From contig JBGSNA010000012.1 of assembly GCA_041739875.1 (NCBI GenBank), positions 1 to 64,000 of the forward strand: DNA of 64,000 bases, read 5' to 3'. The stretch comes from JBBSJZ01 sp041739875. GTDB lineage: Bacteria > Planctomycetota > Planctomycetia > Pirellulales > Pirellulaceae. Each line of letters opens with the position of its first letter. Within the stretch, counting starts at the first letter, position 1. This document shows positions 1 through 9,262 of the stretch, in pieces. Both the position numbers and the translations under genes were made by a program. The notes below the pieces were generated by a model. The model made no database searches and was not told the origin of the DNA. It saw nothing but the letters and a program-made list of their open reading frames with translations.

Positions 1-593
1 GAACGCGGAAAGGCCGTGCTTGGCCTGACAATATTCCTCGCCAGTCGAGGCTTCAATGAGGCCGCGTTCTTTCGAACGCGGAAAGAGTGTTCTTGATCGA
101 CGAGATCGACTCCGAAGATCCGCTTCAATGAGGCCGCGTTCTTTCGAACGCGGAAAGTCGAATCTCTCGACAAGCTAAAGCCAATGCTTGAGGCTTCAAT
201 GTGGCCGCGTTCTTTCGAACGCGGAAAGGCGGCAGTCGAAGCAGCAATCTTGGACGAAGGTGATGGCTTCAATGAGGCCGCGTTCTTTCGAACGCGGAAA
301 GGACCCATCCGCCAAATACTATGCTGACGTGGACGCCAAGCTTCAATGAGGCCGCGTTCTTTCGAACGCGGAAAGTCAGGCTCTCTAGGATCATTCCTAA
401 GCGACCACTAGGCTTCAATGAGGCCGCGTTCTTTCGAACGCGGAAAGCCGTGCTCTAGATACCCCGCTGTGTAGGCCCCAAAACAGCTTCAATGAGGCCG
501 CGTTCTTTCGAACGCGGAAAGGTGCGGCAATTTCCTGGCTCGCAATGGGATTGACGCGCTTCAATGAGGCCGCGTTCTTTCGAACGCGGAAAG
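1..593 (-). CRISPR. Type I-G CRISPR array, truncated at window start
   Basis: There are eight complete 36-bp repeats at 50-85, 122-157, 193-228, 266-301, 340-375, 412-447, 486-521 and 558-593, plus the last 12 bases of a ninth at 1-12. The spacers are 35-38 bp long and all different. Each repeat contains an 8-bp stem (CCGCGTTC/GAACGCGG) around a TTTC loop. On the minus strand the repeat ends in ATTGAAGC, close to the ATTGAAAC typical of repeat 3' ends. Transcription is therefore inferred to run right to left, in the same direction as the cas genes, with the leader at 594-781. The repeat at 193-228 has one substitution (A to T at 202), and all the others agree. The array continues beyond the left edge, so its full size is unknown. 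Confidence 0.98.
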
Positions 594-781
594 AGCCCTT
601 GGTTTACAGGGGGTAAATACCAGGCTTTCTGCGCTAGTTTGCGAGCGGTGTTGTCAATGTTAGCTCGATGTTTGGAGTTTGTCATGGCCGGTTCTCTTAA
701 ACTAGCCACTGGAAACGACTTCTGTCTCGCGAGTGCCTCCTGCGTTTTGGACGGCACCTGGCCGCTCGCAGCAGTCAAGGG
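594..781 (-). promoter_or_regulatory. Putative CRISPR leader
   Basis: These 188 bp separate the cas4-cas1 stop codon from the last repeat. Given the inferred minus-strand transcription, they should hold the array promoter and the sequence where Cas1-Cas2 inserts new spacers. No convincing -35/-10 pair could be assigned by eye. A short plus-strand reading frame crosses it, but its codons run into the CRISPR repeat and it resembles no known protein. Confidence 0.6.
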
Positions 782-2587
782 CTAACGAGAAACAAAGACC
801 GGGAACTCGTCGATCTCGCCTCGGACCATTTGAGCGAGCAAACGTGTTTGAATTTCTAGCAACCGTCGATAGCTGACTCGATAATCGAACAGCGGATGGG
901 TGACGAGTTGATCCATCCGTGTTTCGTAGGCTCGAAAGAACGCTTTTCGTCCACTCGGCGTCAACGAAACGGCTTGGCCAGCGGCAATGAAGTGCTCCGG
1001 CGTGACCATCCGATTGTTGATCGCACTGATCACGGCGGATTCCGCAATCAGGGGCCGAAACGGTTCCATCAAATCGAGCGCCAACGCCGGTCGGCCTGGC
1101 CGCGGTAAATGATAGAAACCCAAGTAAGGATCCATCCCCACCGCCGCCGCGACAATCGTTAAGTCTTTGGCAAGCAGACTGTAGGCCAACGATAGCAACG
1201 CGTTGATCGGATCACGTGGTGGTCGACGATTTCGCCCTTGAAAGTCGAATGTCCAGTGCGGTGCCTCGCCGATCGCCATGTCTGGGTTGCTCGGCGCGTC
1301 GCCAGGCTTGATCATTCCCGAAAGCGATCCAAAATACAGTCGTGCCGCGTTGCCTTCGATTCCCAACAGTTCGTCTGCACGCTCGGCGTGATTGACTCTC
1401 TCGGCGATCCGTTTCAGTTGGCTGATCGTCTCGAGCGGCGGTGACACGTGATTCCGCATCAGCATTACGCGTCCATTGCGAATCTTGCCACGGATCAACA
1501 GCTTCGCGATCTTTAGCGACCGCTTCGCGTCATCGGCAACGCGGTATTGCTCGCGACGAAGCAGAATATTCTTCATTCCGGTGCCTTGCAGCATGCCATG
1601 GAAGTACCCGTGCGAAGAAAACAAAACGAGCGGCACATCGAGTTCGCAAAGCGTCTGGATCGCTTGCGTCGACAATTGGATGTTGCCAAATAGACTGACT
1701 TGGTTGATTTCACGAACCCGAACTTCTTGAATGATCTTGCCTTGCTCCTTCACTTGCAACACTTCACCGCTCTTGCCAACAAACAAGCCTTGTGTGTTCA
1801 AATACAGCGGACGTTGATCGTCACGAGGCGTTGTCGGTAGCCGAGTCGGTCGCGTGGGCTGGTCCGAGCGACACCGATTCGTTTCGTCTGGTAAACAGAC
1901 CGAGGACAATGAACAGTTTGGGCACTTCGGGCTATCGACCAGCGGTGCCGGCGGCATCGGTAACTCTCGCAATTCAGTCGCCAAATCAACCGCTCGTCGT
2001 GTTTGTTCAATCAGAGCCTCATCGATGTCGATTCGAACACGCTGCCGAGTTTCGTTGAAATAGAGAAAACCATGGTCACAAAGAAAACCGTTCGCACGAA
2101 GCACAAGCGCCTGCAAACAGATCTGGACTCGTTCTGGTGGCCAAGCGCCGAGAGTCCCGTCGTGATTGCGTCGAGGCGAGCCCCGCTTGTAGTCCACTGG
2201 CGTTGCAACATTCCCATCGGCCTGGACAAGATCGAGTTTGGCGATGACGCCCAATTCGTTACAAGCGAGTGTAACGCTACGGGCATGGACGGGTTCAGCA
2301 CGAACGGGGGCAATTAACGGATCGGTTGAGGCCACGTCGCGTGTCTCGTGATCGTCGCTTGCCCCGCGACCGTCGTCCATGTCATCGAAAATGGTCTCGT
2401 CCTCAGGCGACTCGAGTGCATCCGTTTTCGCATCCACACGTCGATGAATCACATTGCCTTCGGAGGTAAAGCGATTGCGTTCAAAGAGTCCTTCGACATG
2501 CATCAAGTAAAACAGACGCGGGCAATAGACCGCTTCATTGACCATACGGGCGGGCAGCAATTCCACAGATTCGATCACCATCATCAC
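782..2587 (-). CDS. cas4-cas1: Cas4-Cas1 fusion, CRISPR adaptation
   Basis: This 601-residue protein joins the Cas4 exonuclease to the Cas1 integrase, a fusion typical of type I-G systems. Cas4 processes the ends of captured DNA and helps select the PAM. Cas1, with Cas2, inserts the DNA at the leader end of the array. The Cas4 part (about 1-240) has Cys22 and the cluster Cys222, Cys225, Cys231 for an iron-sulfur cluster. It also has RecB-type residues Asp119, Asp132, Lys134 and Gln155. The Cas1 part (about 258-601) has the metal-binding residues Glu411 (GIEGNAA), His493 (GFYH), and Asp505/Glu508 (LDLMEPF). The segment 55-95 is acidic and poorly conserved in appearance. It lies 66 bp after cas2 and directly before the leader. 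The start could be any of the three leading methionines. Confidence 0.97.
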   Translation of the reverse strand: MMMVIESVELLPARMVNEAVYCPRLFYLMHVEGLFERNRFTSEGNVIHRRVDAKTDALESPEDETIFDDMDDGRGASDDHETRDVASTDPLIAPVRAEPVHARSVTLACNELGVIAKLDLVQADGNVATPVDYKRGSPRRNHDGTLGAWPPERVQICLQALVLRANGFLCDHGFLYFNETRQRVRIDIDEALIEQTRRAVDLATELRELPMPPAPLVDSPKCPNCSLSSVCLPDETNRCRSDQPTRPTRLPTTPRDDQRPLYLNTQGLFVGKSGEVLQVKEQGKIIQEVRVREINQVSLFGNIQLSTQAIQTLCELDVPLVLFSSHGYFHGMLQGTGMKNILLRREQYRVADDAKRSLKIAKLLIRGKIRNGRVMLMRNHVSPPLETISQLKRIAERVNHAERADELLGIEGNAARLYFGSLSGMIKPGDAPSNPDMAIGEAPHWTFDFQGRNRRPPRDPINALLSLAYSLLAKDLTIVAAAVGMDPYLGFYHLPRPGRPALALDLMEPFRPLIAESAVISAINNRMVTPEHFIAAGQAVSLTPSGRKAFFRAYETRMDQLVTHPLFDYRVSYRRLLEIQTRLLAQMVRGEIDEFPVFVSR

Positions 2588-2653
2588 ACGTCACTTTCAA
2601 AGCAAGGGAAACGACTCATGCGCACGCGGAGCAACAAAACTCGCAACGCGCGA

Positions 2654-2944
2654 TCAGACAATAAAACAGGGGCTCGCGAAGGAGACGTACGGTTGGCCGA
2701 TCGCCTCGATCACACGTTCGCCACGCCCGTTGGCAGGACCGAGGTTAATGATCAGCACTTGGTCCACCGAGTGATTCACGATTTCGTTCAGTCGTGCTTT
2801 GAGTTGAATCAGATCATCGGCATTGAGTTGGCATTCGAAGACGGAGTATTGAAGATGGTCACCCCAATTGCGCATCGTCTTGAAGACTTTGCGCAGCCGT
2901 TTGTCATCACAGATGTCGTATGTCACCAGATAAATTGTTCGCAT
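2654..2944 (-). CDS. cas2: Cas2, CRISPR adaptation
   Basis: This is a 96-residue protein of normal Cas2 length. It has the ferredoxin-like N-terminal strand MRTIYLVTYDIC with the conserved Asp of the metal site, followed by KRLRKVFKTMRNWGDHLQYSVFEC, which is typical of the family. Cas2 forms the central dimer of the Cas1-Cas2 integrase. The ATG at 2944 is preferred because it starts exactly at the first strand. An upstream in-frame start at 3010 would add 22 residues with no counterpart in Cas2. It lies upstream of cas4-cas1 and downstream of a palindrome-rich gap, so it may be transcribed separately from the effector genes. Confidence 0.96.
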   Translation of the reverse strand: MRTIYLVTYDICDDKRLRKVFKTMRNWGDHLQYSVFECQLNADDLIQLKARLNEIVNHSVDQVLIINLGPANGRGERVIEAIGQPYVSFASPCFIV

Positions 2945-3011
2945 AGCAGGTACCCCAAGGACATCCGAGAAAAATAAAACGCGAGGTGAGCCGTTTGTGA
3001 CATTGCGCAAC

Positions 3012-3073
3012 TGAGCCGACGGCGCTAGCCGCGGGTTTCGGTGTAACTAGTTGCGGCTAGCGCCGTCGGCTCA
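3012..3073. repeat. REP-like palindrome, 21-bp perfect arms
   Basis: The arm at 3012-3032 (TGAGCCGACGGCGCTAGCCG plus C) is perfectly complementary to 3053-3073, with 20 bases between them. Each arm also contains the smaller palindrome GGCGCTAGCC with one mismatch. This is the layout of a repetitive extragenic palindrome pair. Elements rich in GCCGACGGCGCTAGCC are, to my recollection, common in Rhodopirellula-type genomes, but this could not be checked here. Confidence 0.75.
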
Positions 3074-3342
3074 CAACTCAGATTAAAAAAAAGATTGGCC
3101 CTGCCGTGCAGCGCAATGTCTTCGAGGTTCTGGCTTCAAAACAATGGGTGAATAGGCAGCGCCCCGTCGCCCGCCTGTGTCTATGGATATCTCGTTGGCT
3201 TACAGCCTTTAGACGCACTAACATTGCTCGAAGTAACGTGAGCGACTGAAGCCTAGACACCAGCGTCATGTGAGTTTAACTAAAACCAAAGCTAGACATT
3301 TCAGGGATGAAAACATGGCGGAGCACGTAACTCCACCACCGC

Positions 3343-3374
3343 CCCACGACAAGGGCACGCGTCCTTGTCGTGGG
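3343..3374. repeat. Perfect 12-bp inverted repeat
   Basis: CCCACGACAAGG at 3343-3354 and CCTTGTCGTGGG at 3363-3374 form a perfect hairpin with an 8-base loop. It lies 80 bp after the csb3 stop codon. It may act as a transcription terminator or as an mRNA 3'-end stabiliser for the effector operon, but there is no T-run after it. It could also be another dispersed intergenic palindrome. Confidence 0.65.
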
Positions 3375-3453
3375 CAGTTGTGAATAAATTAAACAACCGA
3401 ATTGAGAAAGTACGGTGCAATCGAAACTTGTGTGGTCACGATCGGCCGAGAAG

Positions 3454-4425
3454 CTAAACCGTTTTCGCAGGCGTGAAGTTTCTGAACTTCCCAACGGTGA
3501 TTCGTTGACTACGAAATACAGCCGAAATACCTAACTCTTTCAATTCGGATGAAGTAGCTGTGTTTTGACGAGACAGGAAAGGACGATTCAAGAGGCTTTG
3601 AATGACGGGAAGTTCGAGTCGACAATCCCAGATCGGCCATGACCAAAAAGCACCTTTGTAAACACGAAAGCCAGTCGTTTCGAGCTTGTTTGCCATCGGC
3701 GCTGTAGGAAATAACGGCATGGCTTCGATCGCCAAGCGATTTGCACCACGCATGCTCGATGACGCATCGGAACTAGGATTCTTCCAACGCATCGCATATC
3801 GACGATCGTCGATCGGGTCCCAACGTAAATTCATGCCACGCCCTTCGTCTTCATACATCCACGGTTGAAAAAGCGTGGCATGCAGTTGCGATGCATCCGT
3901 GTTGGCGATGATTTCTCGCATGAATTTAATGAAGTGTTGATGCCCAGCGCCGCTCATGGTTCGCAAAGCAGTGTCTTGCATTTGCGAACGATCTTTCGAG
4001 TGTGATTGCGCAAGAGCATCGGTACCAAATGCCGCCAAAAAACTGAGTGCGGTTTTGGTATCTTGTTGATTGGCATTTGCTTGATTCAGTTGCGATGTTG
4101 CCAAGCTCGCAAAATCACTTGGCGACAAGGTCAGGTTGTCTCCGATCGCTTCCAGCAAATTAAACTGCGGTGGATCAGCTAATCGCGAGCTTAACCGTTT
4201 GCAAAAACTTTGAGCATCCGTTTCGAAATCGGGTGACTCTAGGATCGGCCGCCAACTCCCGTCAATGATCGACCAGCGCATCGTTACCTGGGCTTCTCGA
4301 TACCATTGAGAGCAAATCCGATGCGTGCCCAATGCAGACAGGTAACCGAGTGGGTTCGATCCGTCTAATCCGTGCAGCACGATGCTTTTCTTTAGAGATG
4401 CGGGAGTTTCGATGTTTCCACTCAT
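3454..4425 (-). CDS. csb3: Csb3 (GSU0052-like) Cas8-type subunit of I-G Cascade
   Basis: This 323-residue protein has the N-terminal signature LHGLDGSNPLGYLSALGTHR, which resembles the opening of Csb3/Csx17 proteins of type I-G systems. By position and family it should be the large (Cas8-type) subunit, for which PAM recognition and Cas3 recruitment are expected from other Cascade complexes. It is much shorter than Csx17, so the locus appears to be the compact Csb3 variant. Its ATG overlaps the cas3 stop codon by 4 nt (ATGA), which argues for translational coupling. No catalytic motif is visible. The family call rests on the N-terminal motif and on gene order. Confidence 0.82.
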   Translation of the reverse strand: MSGNIETPASLKKSIVLHGLDGSNPLGYLSALGTHRICSQWYREAQVTMRWSIIDGSWRPILESPDFETDAQSFCKRLSSRLADPPQFNLLEAIGDNLTLSPSDFASLATSQLNQANANQQDTKTALSFLAAFGTDALAQSHSKDRSQMQDTALRTMSGAGHQHFIKFMREIIANTDASQLHATLFQPWMYEDEGRGMNLRWDPIDDRRYAMRWKNPSSDASSSMRGANRLAIEAMPLFPTAPMANKLETTGFRVYKGAFWSWPIWDCRLELPVIQSLLNRPFLSRQNTATSSELKELGISAVFRSQRITVGKFRNFTPAKTV

Positions 4426-7400
4426 ACCGAGGCCTCCTCAACTTCACTGGCTTCTTTGGTCACTTGTCGCAACTGCATGAGCGACTCATTTTGGCTGACT
4501 CGGTGATCGGAAAGTCGAAGCACGGTTTCCAGCATTGCCAATCCCCACCATCCATACTTGCGAGTTAATCGCCAGAACCGAGGTGCCACGCTGGAGTCGA
4601 CGCGATGGTAAACGCGGTTTTTCCGCTCCTCGGACGATATTCTTGAGTCAAGACCAATTGGCTCCAGCGATACGTCAGGTGGTGATGCGTCGATACAGAG
4701 AGGTGCCCAAGGGCGAGCATATCCGTGATGGCTAGCAATGAGGTGCAATAGCAGGTCCAAGTCAGCATTATCGTTTGACGACATCGGATTTGCTTCGGCA
4801 ATCGCGAGTGACAAAAACTCATGCCTGAATCCTGTTGGCAGCTTGGAACGGCGACGGGCAATTTGTCGTTCTTGAACACTGAATGGAATCTCCGCTGATT
4901 TTGCAAAGAGCTGTGTCTCCATGGAAGCTGCAAACTCGTCTCCACCCAATAATAATGCTTGAAATCTTGGGTCGGCTTTCCCCCAGTCGTGACGAGATGC
5001 GGCATCACAAAGCGCAGACTTGTTTTCGTCAAGCGCGAGTTTTACGGCGACAGCTTGCGTTTGAACGCGAACACGCTCCAGATGCGACAAAAGTTCAACA
5101 GGTCTGCCGCTGGCAATCTCAGAATAGCTGTCGTCGAAATCTCCATCTTCGATTGAAACCTCATCACGATTTGAAAATTGCAAATCCTTGATGACTAACC
5201 CAACCGGCCGACCATTGGAAGTGTACTCGGTAACGCGAATGGTCGATGGCTTCACGCTGTCAAATAATTCGAACAGCGGATCGTCGAGACCTTGTAGCCA
5301 GCCAAGCAACTCTGATTTGTTCAATCGCCAATCTCGGCCTTCGGCTCTTAGCTCATTGAATAGTACGTTGCATTCGGTCGGAAGTAGTAGGTTGCGGTGC
5401 AGGCGAGCGATTGGTTGCCGACGAGCCGCAGTGAAGGCTTCAGTAGCGATATCGATTTTCGCCAATTCGTAAAAGTCATCTCGGCGGCAGGCGAATGTCG
5501 ATTGTTCGGTCTCATCCATCGATGCCAGTGTTTCCTTGAGCGAGTCACCTTGCGGATTTCTCAGTCGCCATGGCGTTACCTGCGGATCGGAGATGTAACA
5601 CAAGTCGTCCCAGCCGCCGGCAATCGGCGAGAAAACTAATGTATCGCCAGGACGAATGTCCCTAATATTTTCTATCACAACGCTCTTGTCCGAGCCTCGC
5701 CAAGCAATCGGACGAAAGGGCAACGGCACTATTTGGTACGTGGCTCGTTCGTCTTCGGCAATCTGGGCGATGTCACTGCTGCTGTCGGGCGATATCCGCT
5801 TCTGTTTCGCAATGGAAGTGAGCCAACTCACGATACGTCGCAGGGGTACCGACACGCATTCCATCGACGTGGGCGGACACAGGCTGATGGCATGAAAAAC
5901 GTCGCGTTGTCCAGCTTCGTTTTTCAAAGCATCAAAATTCACGCGAACGATATCGTCGGCTATTGCTTCAACAGGTGGCAGTAGATCTGCCCGCCAACAT
6001 ATTTGCACTTCAGGGTCGTTGCGATCCGGACCATGAAGCCAGAGCGACACGTCGGGATCAGGCCACGGGTCTTCCGAAGTCTGGGACAGCAAATCCACAT
6101 GAGCTGGTAAAAGCACCGGCGAGTTCGCACTGCTCGTTGTACATTCCGCGCGTTCTGCGCGAGTCATTCTTACTGTCAGCGATTTAAACGACGAGATGCC
6201 AAAGTCCACTTGGTTACTGTCAGCAACACGTTGGAGCCAGTTCCATGTGTGACTGGTGCTGTTTCCATAAATCGGGTCGACAAACTTGAATGCGGTTGCA
6301 GAGTTCCGCAGTTCCTGATCCGTAGAAACGTAATCGCCTCGCATGACGACGTGCCCAATCGCTTCAATCGCTCTGCCACCGCGATTGAGTCTTCCGAATC
6401 GCTGAATCAACGAGTCGACTGGCGCCGCTTCTGTGACCAGGACATCAAAGTCGTAATCGGCACCGACTTCGATGCACTGTGTCGCGACCACGAACATTGG
6501 GTTTGACAATTCAGTCCGATCCGCCCCAGTTGAAATTCGGTCACGTAGTAGTTTTGTTTGTTTCTCGCGATCGATCGGTCGCATGGAGCCAATGATCAAA
6601 TGGACTTGGTCGGGTTCAATTTCCTTGTTCTTTTTCAACAGTTCGACCACCGCCTTCGCTGTAGCGACCATGTTGCACATAACGCCAACGATGGTTTGGC
6701 TGCCCAGTGAAAGCGTCTTGATCTGTTCAACGATTGCGGTAGCAATTTGAGTCGAAGCATTACTTCCCTTCGCCTTCTCCGCTACCGAGAGCGTTGTGAC
6801 CTTGGGTGTAGTGACGATACGTCCGATGTGTGTTGAGGGATCCGATAGCTGTTCAGCGGCTATAGCCAACGTCGTGCCCGTCGCATCGGTTGGAGTCGCA
6901 GTCATTTCAACAACACGGATAGGGCGCGCGATCGCGATTTCACTCCACGGCCCGGTCTGATAAGAACAAATCGATTTCAACGTCTGCGAGAAGGCTTGCG
7001 AGATATGGGCTTCGTCGAGAATGACGAGACTGTCGTGGGCGACGACCGCAGCCTGTATTGACCGCGATAGATTCGGAACACCGTAGCCTCGAAACATCAG
7101 GCGTGACCCGACCTGATCCACCGTGCTGGCAACAACCATTGGCTGGGTAAGCGAATTACACCAATTTCGGTCACGGTAGATCCCGCCGCGAAGCTCCGCA
7201 ACTGCAAGTGGTTGGCTTCCTAAGTCACCATCAGTATAAAGCAGCAATCGGTCGGCAACTATCTTAAGGATGCCATCAACCGCCGTCGCTAACTTGTATT
7301 GAATGTGTTGCGCTCGACAGAACGCTTCACTAACAACGGTACGACGATCCACCACAAGAAAGGTTCTCATGGGAGCCGTTCGTTGCATCGGCGGAAGCGT

Positions 7401-7607
7401 TGCCTGCACAGCGAGCGCGAACACTGCAACATCGAGCGCAGATGTCTTGCCAGCACCCGTCGGAACACAAATATAGTTCGGCCATTCACCTAGGCAGGCC
7501 AACCGCGCCAATTCTCGCTGCCAGTCCATCGGTTGAAATGGACTCCCGTGGCGATCTTGGTACAAGGAGCCAAAAAACTCGTCAAACTGTTCAACATGCA
7601 AGTCCAT
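4422..7607 (-). CDS. cas3: Cas3 helicase-nuclease with C-terminal HD domain
   Basis: This 1061-residue protein unwinds and degrades DNA marked by the Cascade complex. The helicase half comes first: Walker A at 49-55 (PTGAGKT, Lys54), DEAH box at 198-201, TAT at 236-238, and the motif V/VI region at 378-412 ending in QRFGRLNRGGR. The HD nuclease lies at the C-terminus (about 835-1040), with His842, His873-Asp874 (RHDWGK), His929, the pair His960-His961, and Asp1034. The order helicase then HD is the reverse of most Cas3 proteins and is characteristic of type I-G. All metal-binding residues seem present. The start overlaps the csb2 stop by 1 nt. Confidence 0.97.
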   Translation of the reverse strand: MDLHVEQFDEFFGSLYQDRHGSPFQPMDWQRELARLACLGEWPNYICVPTGAGKTSALDVAVFALAVQATLPPMQRTAPMRTFLVVDRRTVVSEAFCRAQHIQYKLATAVDGILKIVADRLLLYTDGDLGSQPLAVAELRGGIYRDRNWCNSLTQPMVVASTVDQVGSRLMFRGYGVPNLSRSIQAAVVAHDSLVILDEAHISQAFSQTLKSICSYQTGPWSEIAIARPIRVVEMTATPTDATGTTLAIAAEQLSDPSTHIGRIVTTPKVTTLSVAEKAKGSNASTQIATAIVEQIKTLSLGSQTIVGVMCNMVATAKAVVELLKKNKEIEPDQVHLIIGSMRPIDREKQTKLLRDRISTGADRTELSNPMFVVATQCIEVGADYDFDVLVTEAAPVDSLIQRFGRLNRGGRAIEAIGHVVMRGDYVSTDQELRNSATAFKFVDPIYGNSTSHTWNWLQRVADSNQVDFGISSFKSLTVRMTRAERAECTTSSANSPVLLPAHVDLLSQTSEDPWPDPDVSLWLHGPDRNDPEVQICWRADLLPPVEAIADDIVRVNFDALKNEAGQRDVFHAISLCPPTSMECVSVPLRRIVSWLTSIAKQKRISPDSSSDIAQIAEDERATYQIVPLPFRPIAWRGSDKSVVIENIRDIRPGDTLVFSPIAGGWDDLCYISDPQVTPWRLRNPQGDSLKETLASMDETEQSTFACRRDDFYELAKIDIATEAFTAARRQPIARLHRNLLLPTECNVLFNELRAEGRDWRLNKSELLGWLQGLDDPLFELFDSVKPSTIRVTEYTSNGRPVGLVIKDLQFSNRDEVSIEDGDFDDSYSEIASGRPVELLSHLERVRVQTQAVAVKLALDENKSALCDAASRHDWGKADPRFQALLLGGDEFAASMETQLFAKSAEIPFSVQERQIARRRSKLPTGFRHEFLSLAIAEANPMSSNDNADLDLLLHLIASHHGYARPWAPLCIDASPPDVSLEPIGLDSRISSEERKNRVYHRVDSSVAPRFWRLTRKYGWWGLAMLETVLRLSDHRVSQNESLMQLRQVTKEASEVEEASV

Positions 7608-9262
7608 TATCTAACTCCTCGCCTTTTACTACACATTGAAAAATTGGGGCGGCACAATCCGTAGCCGACAAAGCGTCCAGCACCAAGAATGACCGGCCCG
7701 ATGACGGATGTATCAAACACAATCCGAGCGTGCACTTGAAAACGCGCTGCTCTATTTGCCTTTGTCCCGCCCATCAGTGGGAATCCACCACCATCGGGTC
7801 GGGCCTTGGGAACGCCTTCAACAAATGCATTGTGATGGACCTGCACTTCTCCTGGACGAGGAAGCCCAGTGTTCTCGCAACTTGAACAGATGATCTCGGC
7901 AACTTCGTTGAGCCAGGCACTGCGATTCGCACGATCCGTCTTGGGAAAACGGTCGAGTGCGATCGGCGTTACGGTCTCCCAAATGGTGCAAGCCGCAGTC
8001 CAGGTTTCCGGTGCCAACGTTCGTGGTGGATTGAGCCGCTGTTCTCGAACTAGTTCAAAATCACAATGCGAATCAGCTCCTGTCAACCGACGAAAACCAT
8101 GCAGGCTCAGACGCATGAGCCACTCCCCGTCTTGGTTTCGCTCAAAGAACTGACGAAGCACAGTCGCTCGCTCACGCGTCGTCACGTCACTTGGAAATGC
8201 AAGTGCTAGTCCAAGCAAATGGCCATCTGCATGTCGTCGGCCAACGAACGGTAGTGGAAGCACTGCCATGTGCGGCTCGGACGATGGCGTTCCGTCAGTT
8301 CGATGCCCACCGAGCCACTCGGGACTGGTGCGATTTGGGAATGCATCATGAATCTTTTTGCGTACTGCGCCGGCTAGCTGCATCGTGGACTCAAGCCCAA
8401 TTCGCGGTCCTTCCTGAAACGCCAAGACCAAAAGCTCACTGTCGAAGCAACTTCTTGAAGCTGCGTTCGGAATGGCGTGTCTCGCGACGTACGGGATAGC
8501 AATCGCTGTCGCTGGCCGCTGAGTTGGCGGAATCCCACCTGGAAATCGCTCGGTCATTTGCAACTTCAATGACTTCTTCTCGGTTCCCTTGCTTTCAGAA
8601 ATCTCCTTTTGAAGCGCCAAGAATTGATTGATCGCATCCAGGTTGTAGCTCCTCTCCAGCGAATTCAACATTCCTTGGGTGAAGACTCTCAAGCGATTCG
8701 TCGAATCTGCGGTCGTGTCGTCTGGACACAGCTCGATGAGGTCATCTGAGTCGATCGATTTTGCGGGACGCTCATAGTGTTTCTCAACCCAAACCTGTGT
8801 GAATGAGCTGGAGTGACCGATGCGAATCACTTCACCAGCTAAATGAGTCAACGAAGCTTCCAGATCGGAATCAATGGCACCATCAAACACATAGTCGACA
8901 ACTTCGTGGTCCGGTATCGTGGTGGGGAAGTGTCGAGGTTGACGACTTCGATCCTTTGCCATGAGCTGGTCCGTCTTTGTCGAATCATTGACGGGAACGA
9001 ATACCGTCACCGGTGTTCGCACAACCGCCGCGGATGCCACGATCACGGGAGCTGGCTGGCGTTCGAGCCATTCCAGTGATTGACGAAGTCGCTGATGAGA
9101 ATCGTCTCGTTGCGATACTTCCTCGGGCAAGGTCTCGAAATACGCTGCGGCAATTGACATGAATAGGCGCGCAGGATGAGGTGGCCATTCTGCCTCATCC
9201 CATTGTCCCGTATCGGTAGCGACACAAACTCCACGGAGAAATTTGACTTTGATCGCCCACAT
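7607..9262 (-). CDS. csb2: Csb2 (GSU0054 family), fused Cas5-Cas6 subunit
   Basis: This 551-residue protein is a RAMP subunit of type I-G Cascade. In this subtype it combines the Cas5 role (holding the crRNA 5' handle) with the Cas6 role (cutting pre-crRNA), which explains why no separate cas6 is present. The N-terminus has a RAMP strand followed by AEWPPHPARLFMSIAAAYFE, a family hallmark. The glycine-rich loop GAGRFVGYG lies at 527-535, near the end. The catalytic residue of the Cas6 part cannot be assigned by eye. It overlaps the csb1 stop and the cas3 start by 1 nt on each side. Confidence 0.93.
   Translation of the reverse strand: MWAIKVKFLRGVCVATDTGQWDEAEWPPHPARLFMSIAAAYFETLPEEVSQRDDSHQRLRQSLEWLERQPAPVIVASAAVVRTPVTVFVPVNDSTKTDQLMAKDRSRQPRHFPTTIPDHEVVDYVFDGAIDSDLEASLTHLAGEVIRIGHSSSFTQVWVEKHYERPAKSIDSDDLIELCPDDTTADSTNRLRVFTQGMLNSLERSYNLDAINQFLALQKEISESKGTEKKSLKLQMTERFPGGIPPTQRPATAIAIPYVARHAIPNAASRSCFDSELLVLAFQEGPRIGLESTMQLAGAVRKKIHDAFPNRTSPEWLGGHRTDGTPSSEPHMAVLPLPFVGRRHADGHLLGLALAFPSDVTTRERATVLRQFFERNQDGEWLMRLSLHGFRRLTGADSHCDFELVREQRLNPPRTLAPETWTAACTIWETVTPIALDRFPKTDRANRSAWLNEVAEIICSSCENTGLPRPGEVQVHHNAFVEGVPKARPDGGGFPLMGGTKANRAARFQVHARIVFDTSVIGPVILGAGRFVGYGLCRPNFSMCSKRRGVR

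Larger units (their letters stand above)
2945..3453. other. Palindrome-rich gap between effector and adaptation genes
   Basis: These 509 bp separate csb3 from cas2, whereas the effector genes upstream overlap each other. The gap contains a 21-bp inverted repeat (3012-3073) and a 12-bp inverted repeat (3343-3374), listed separately. No reading frame in it resembles a protein. It may hold a promoter for cas2 and cas4-cas1, but no clear -35/-10 elements could be assigned. Confidence 0.6.

Noticed and set aside
455..778. 107-residue minus-strand frame over the CRISPR repeats and leader
   Set aside because: Its sequence repeats FPRSKERGLIEA, which is the translated CRISPR repeat, so it is not a gene.
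2348..2977. 209-residue plus-strand frame
   Set aside because: It is antisense to cas4-cas1 and cas2, and is rich in His, Arg and Phe with no domain.
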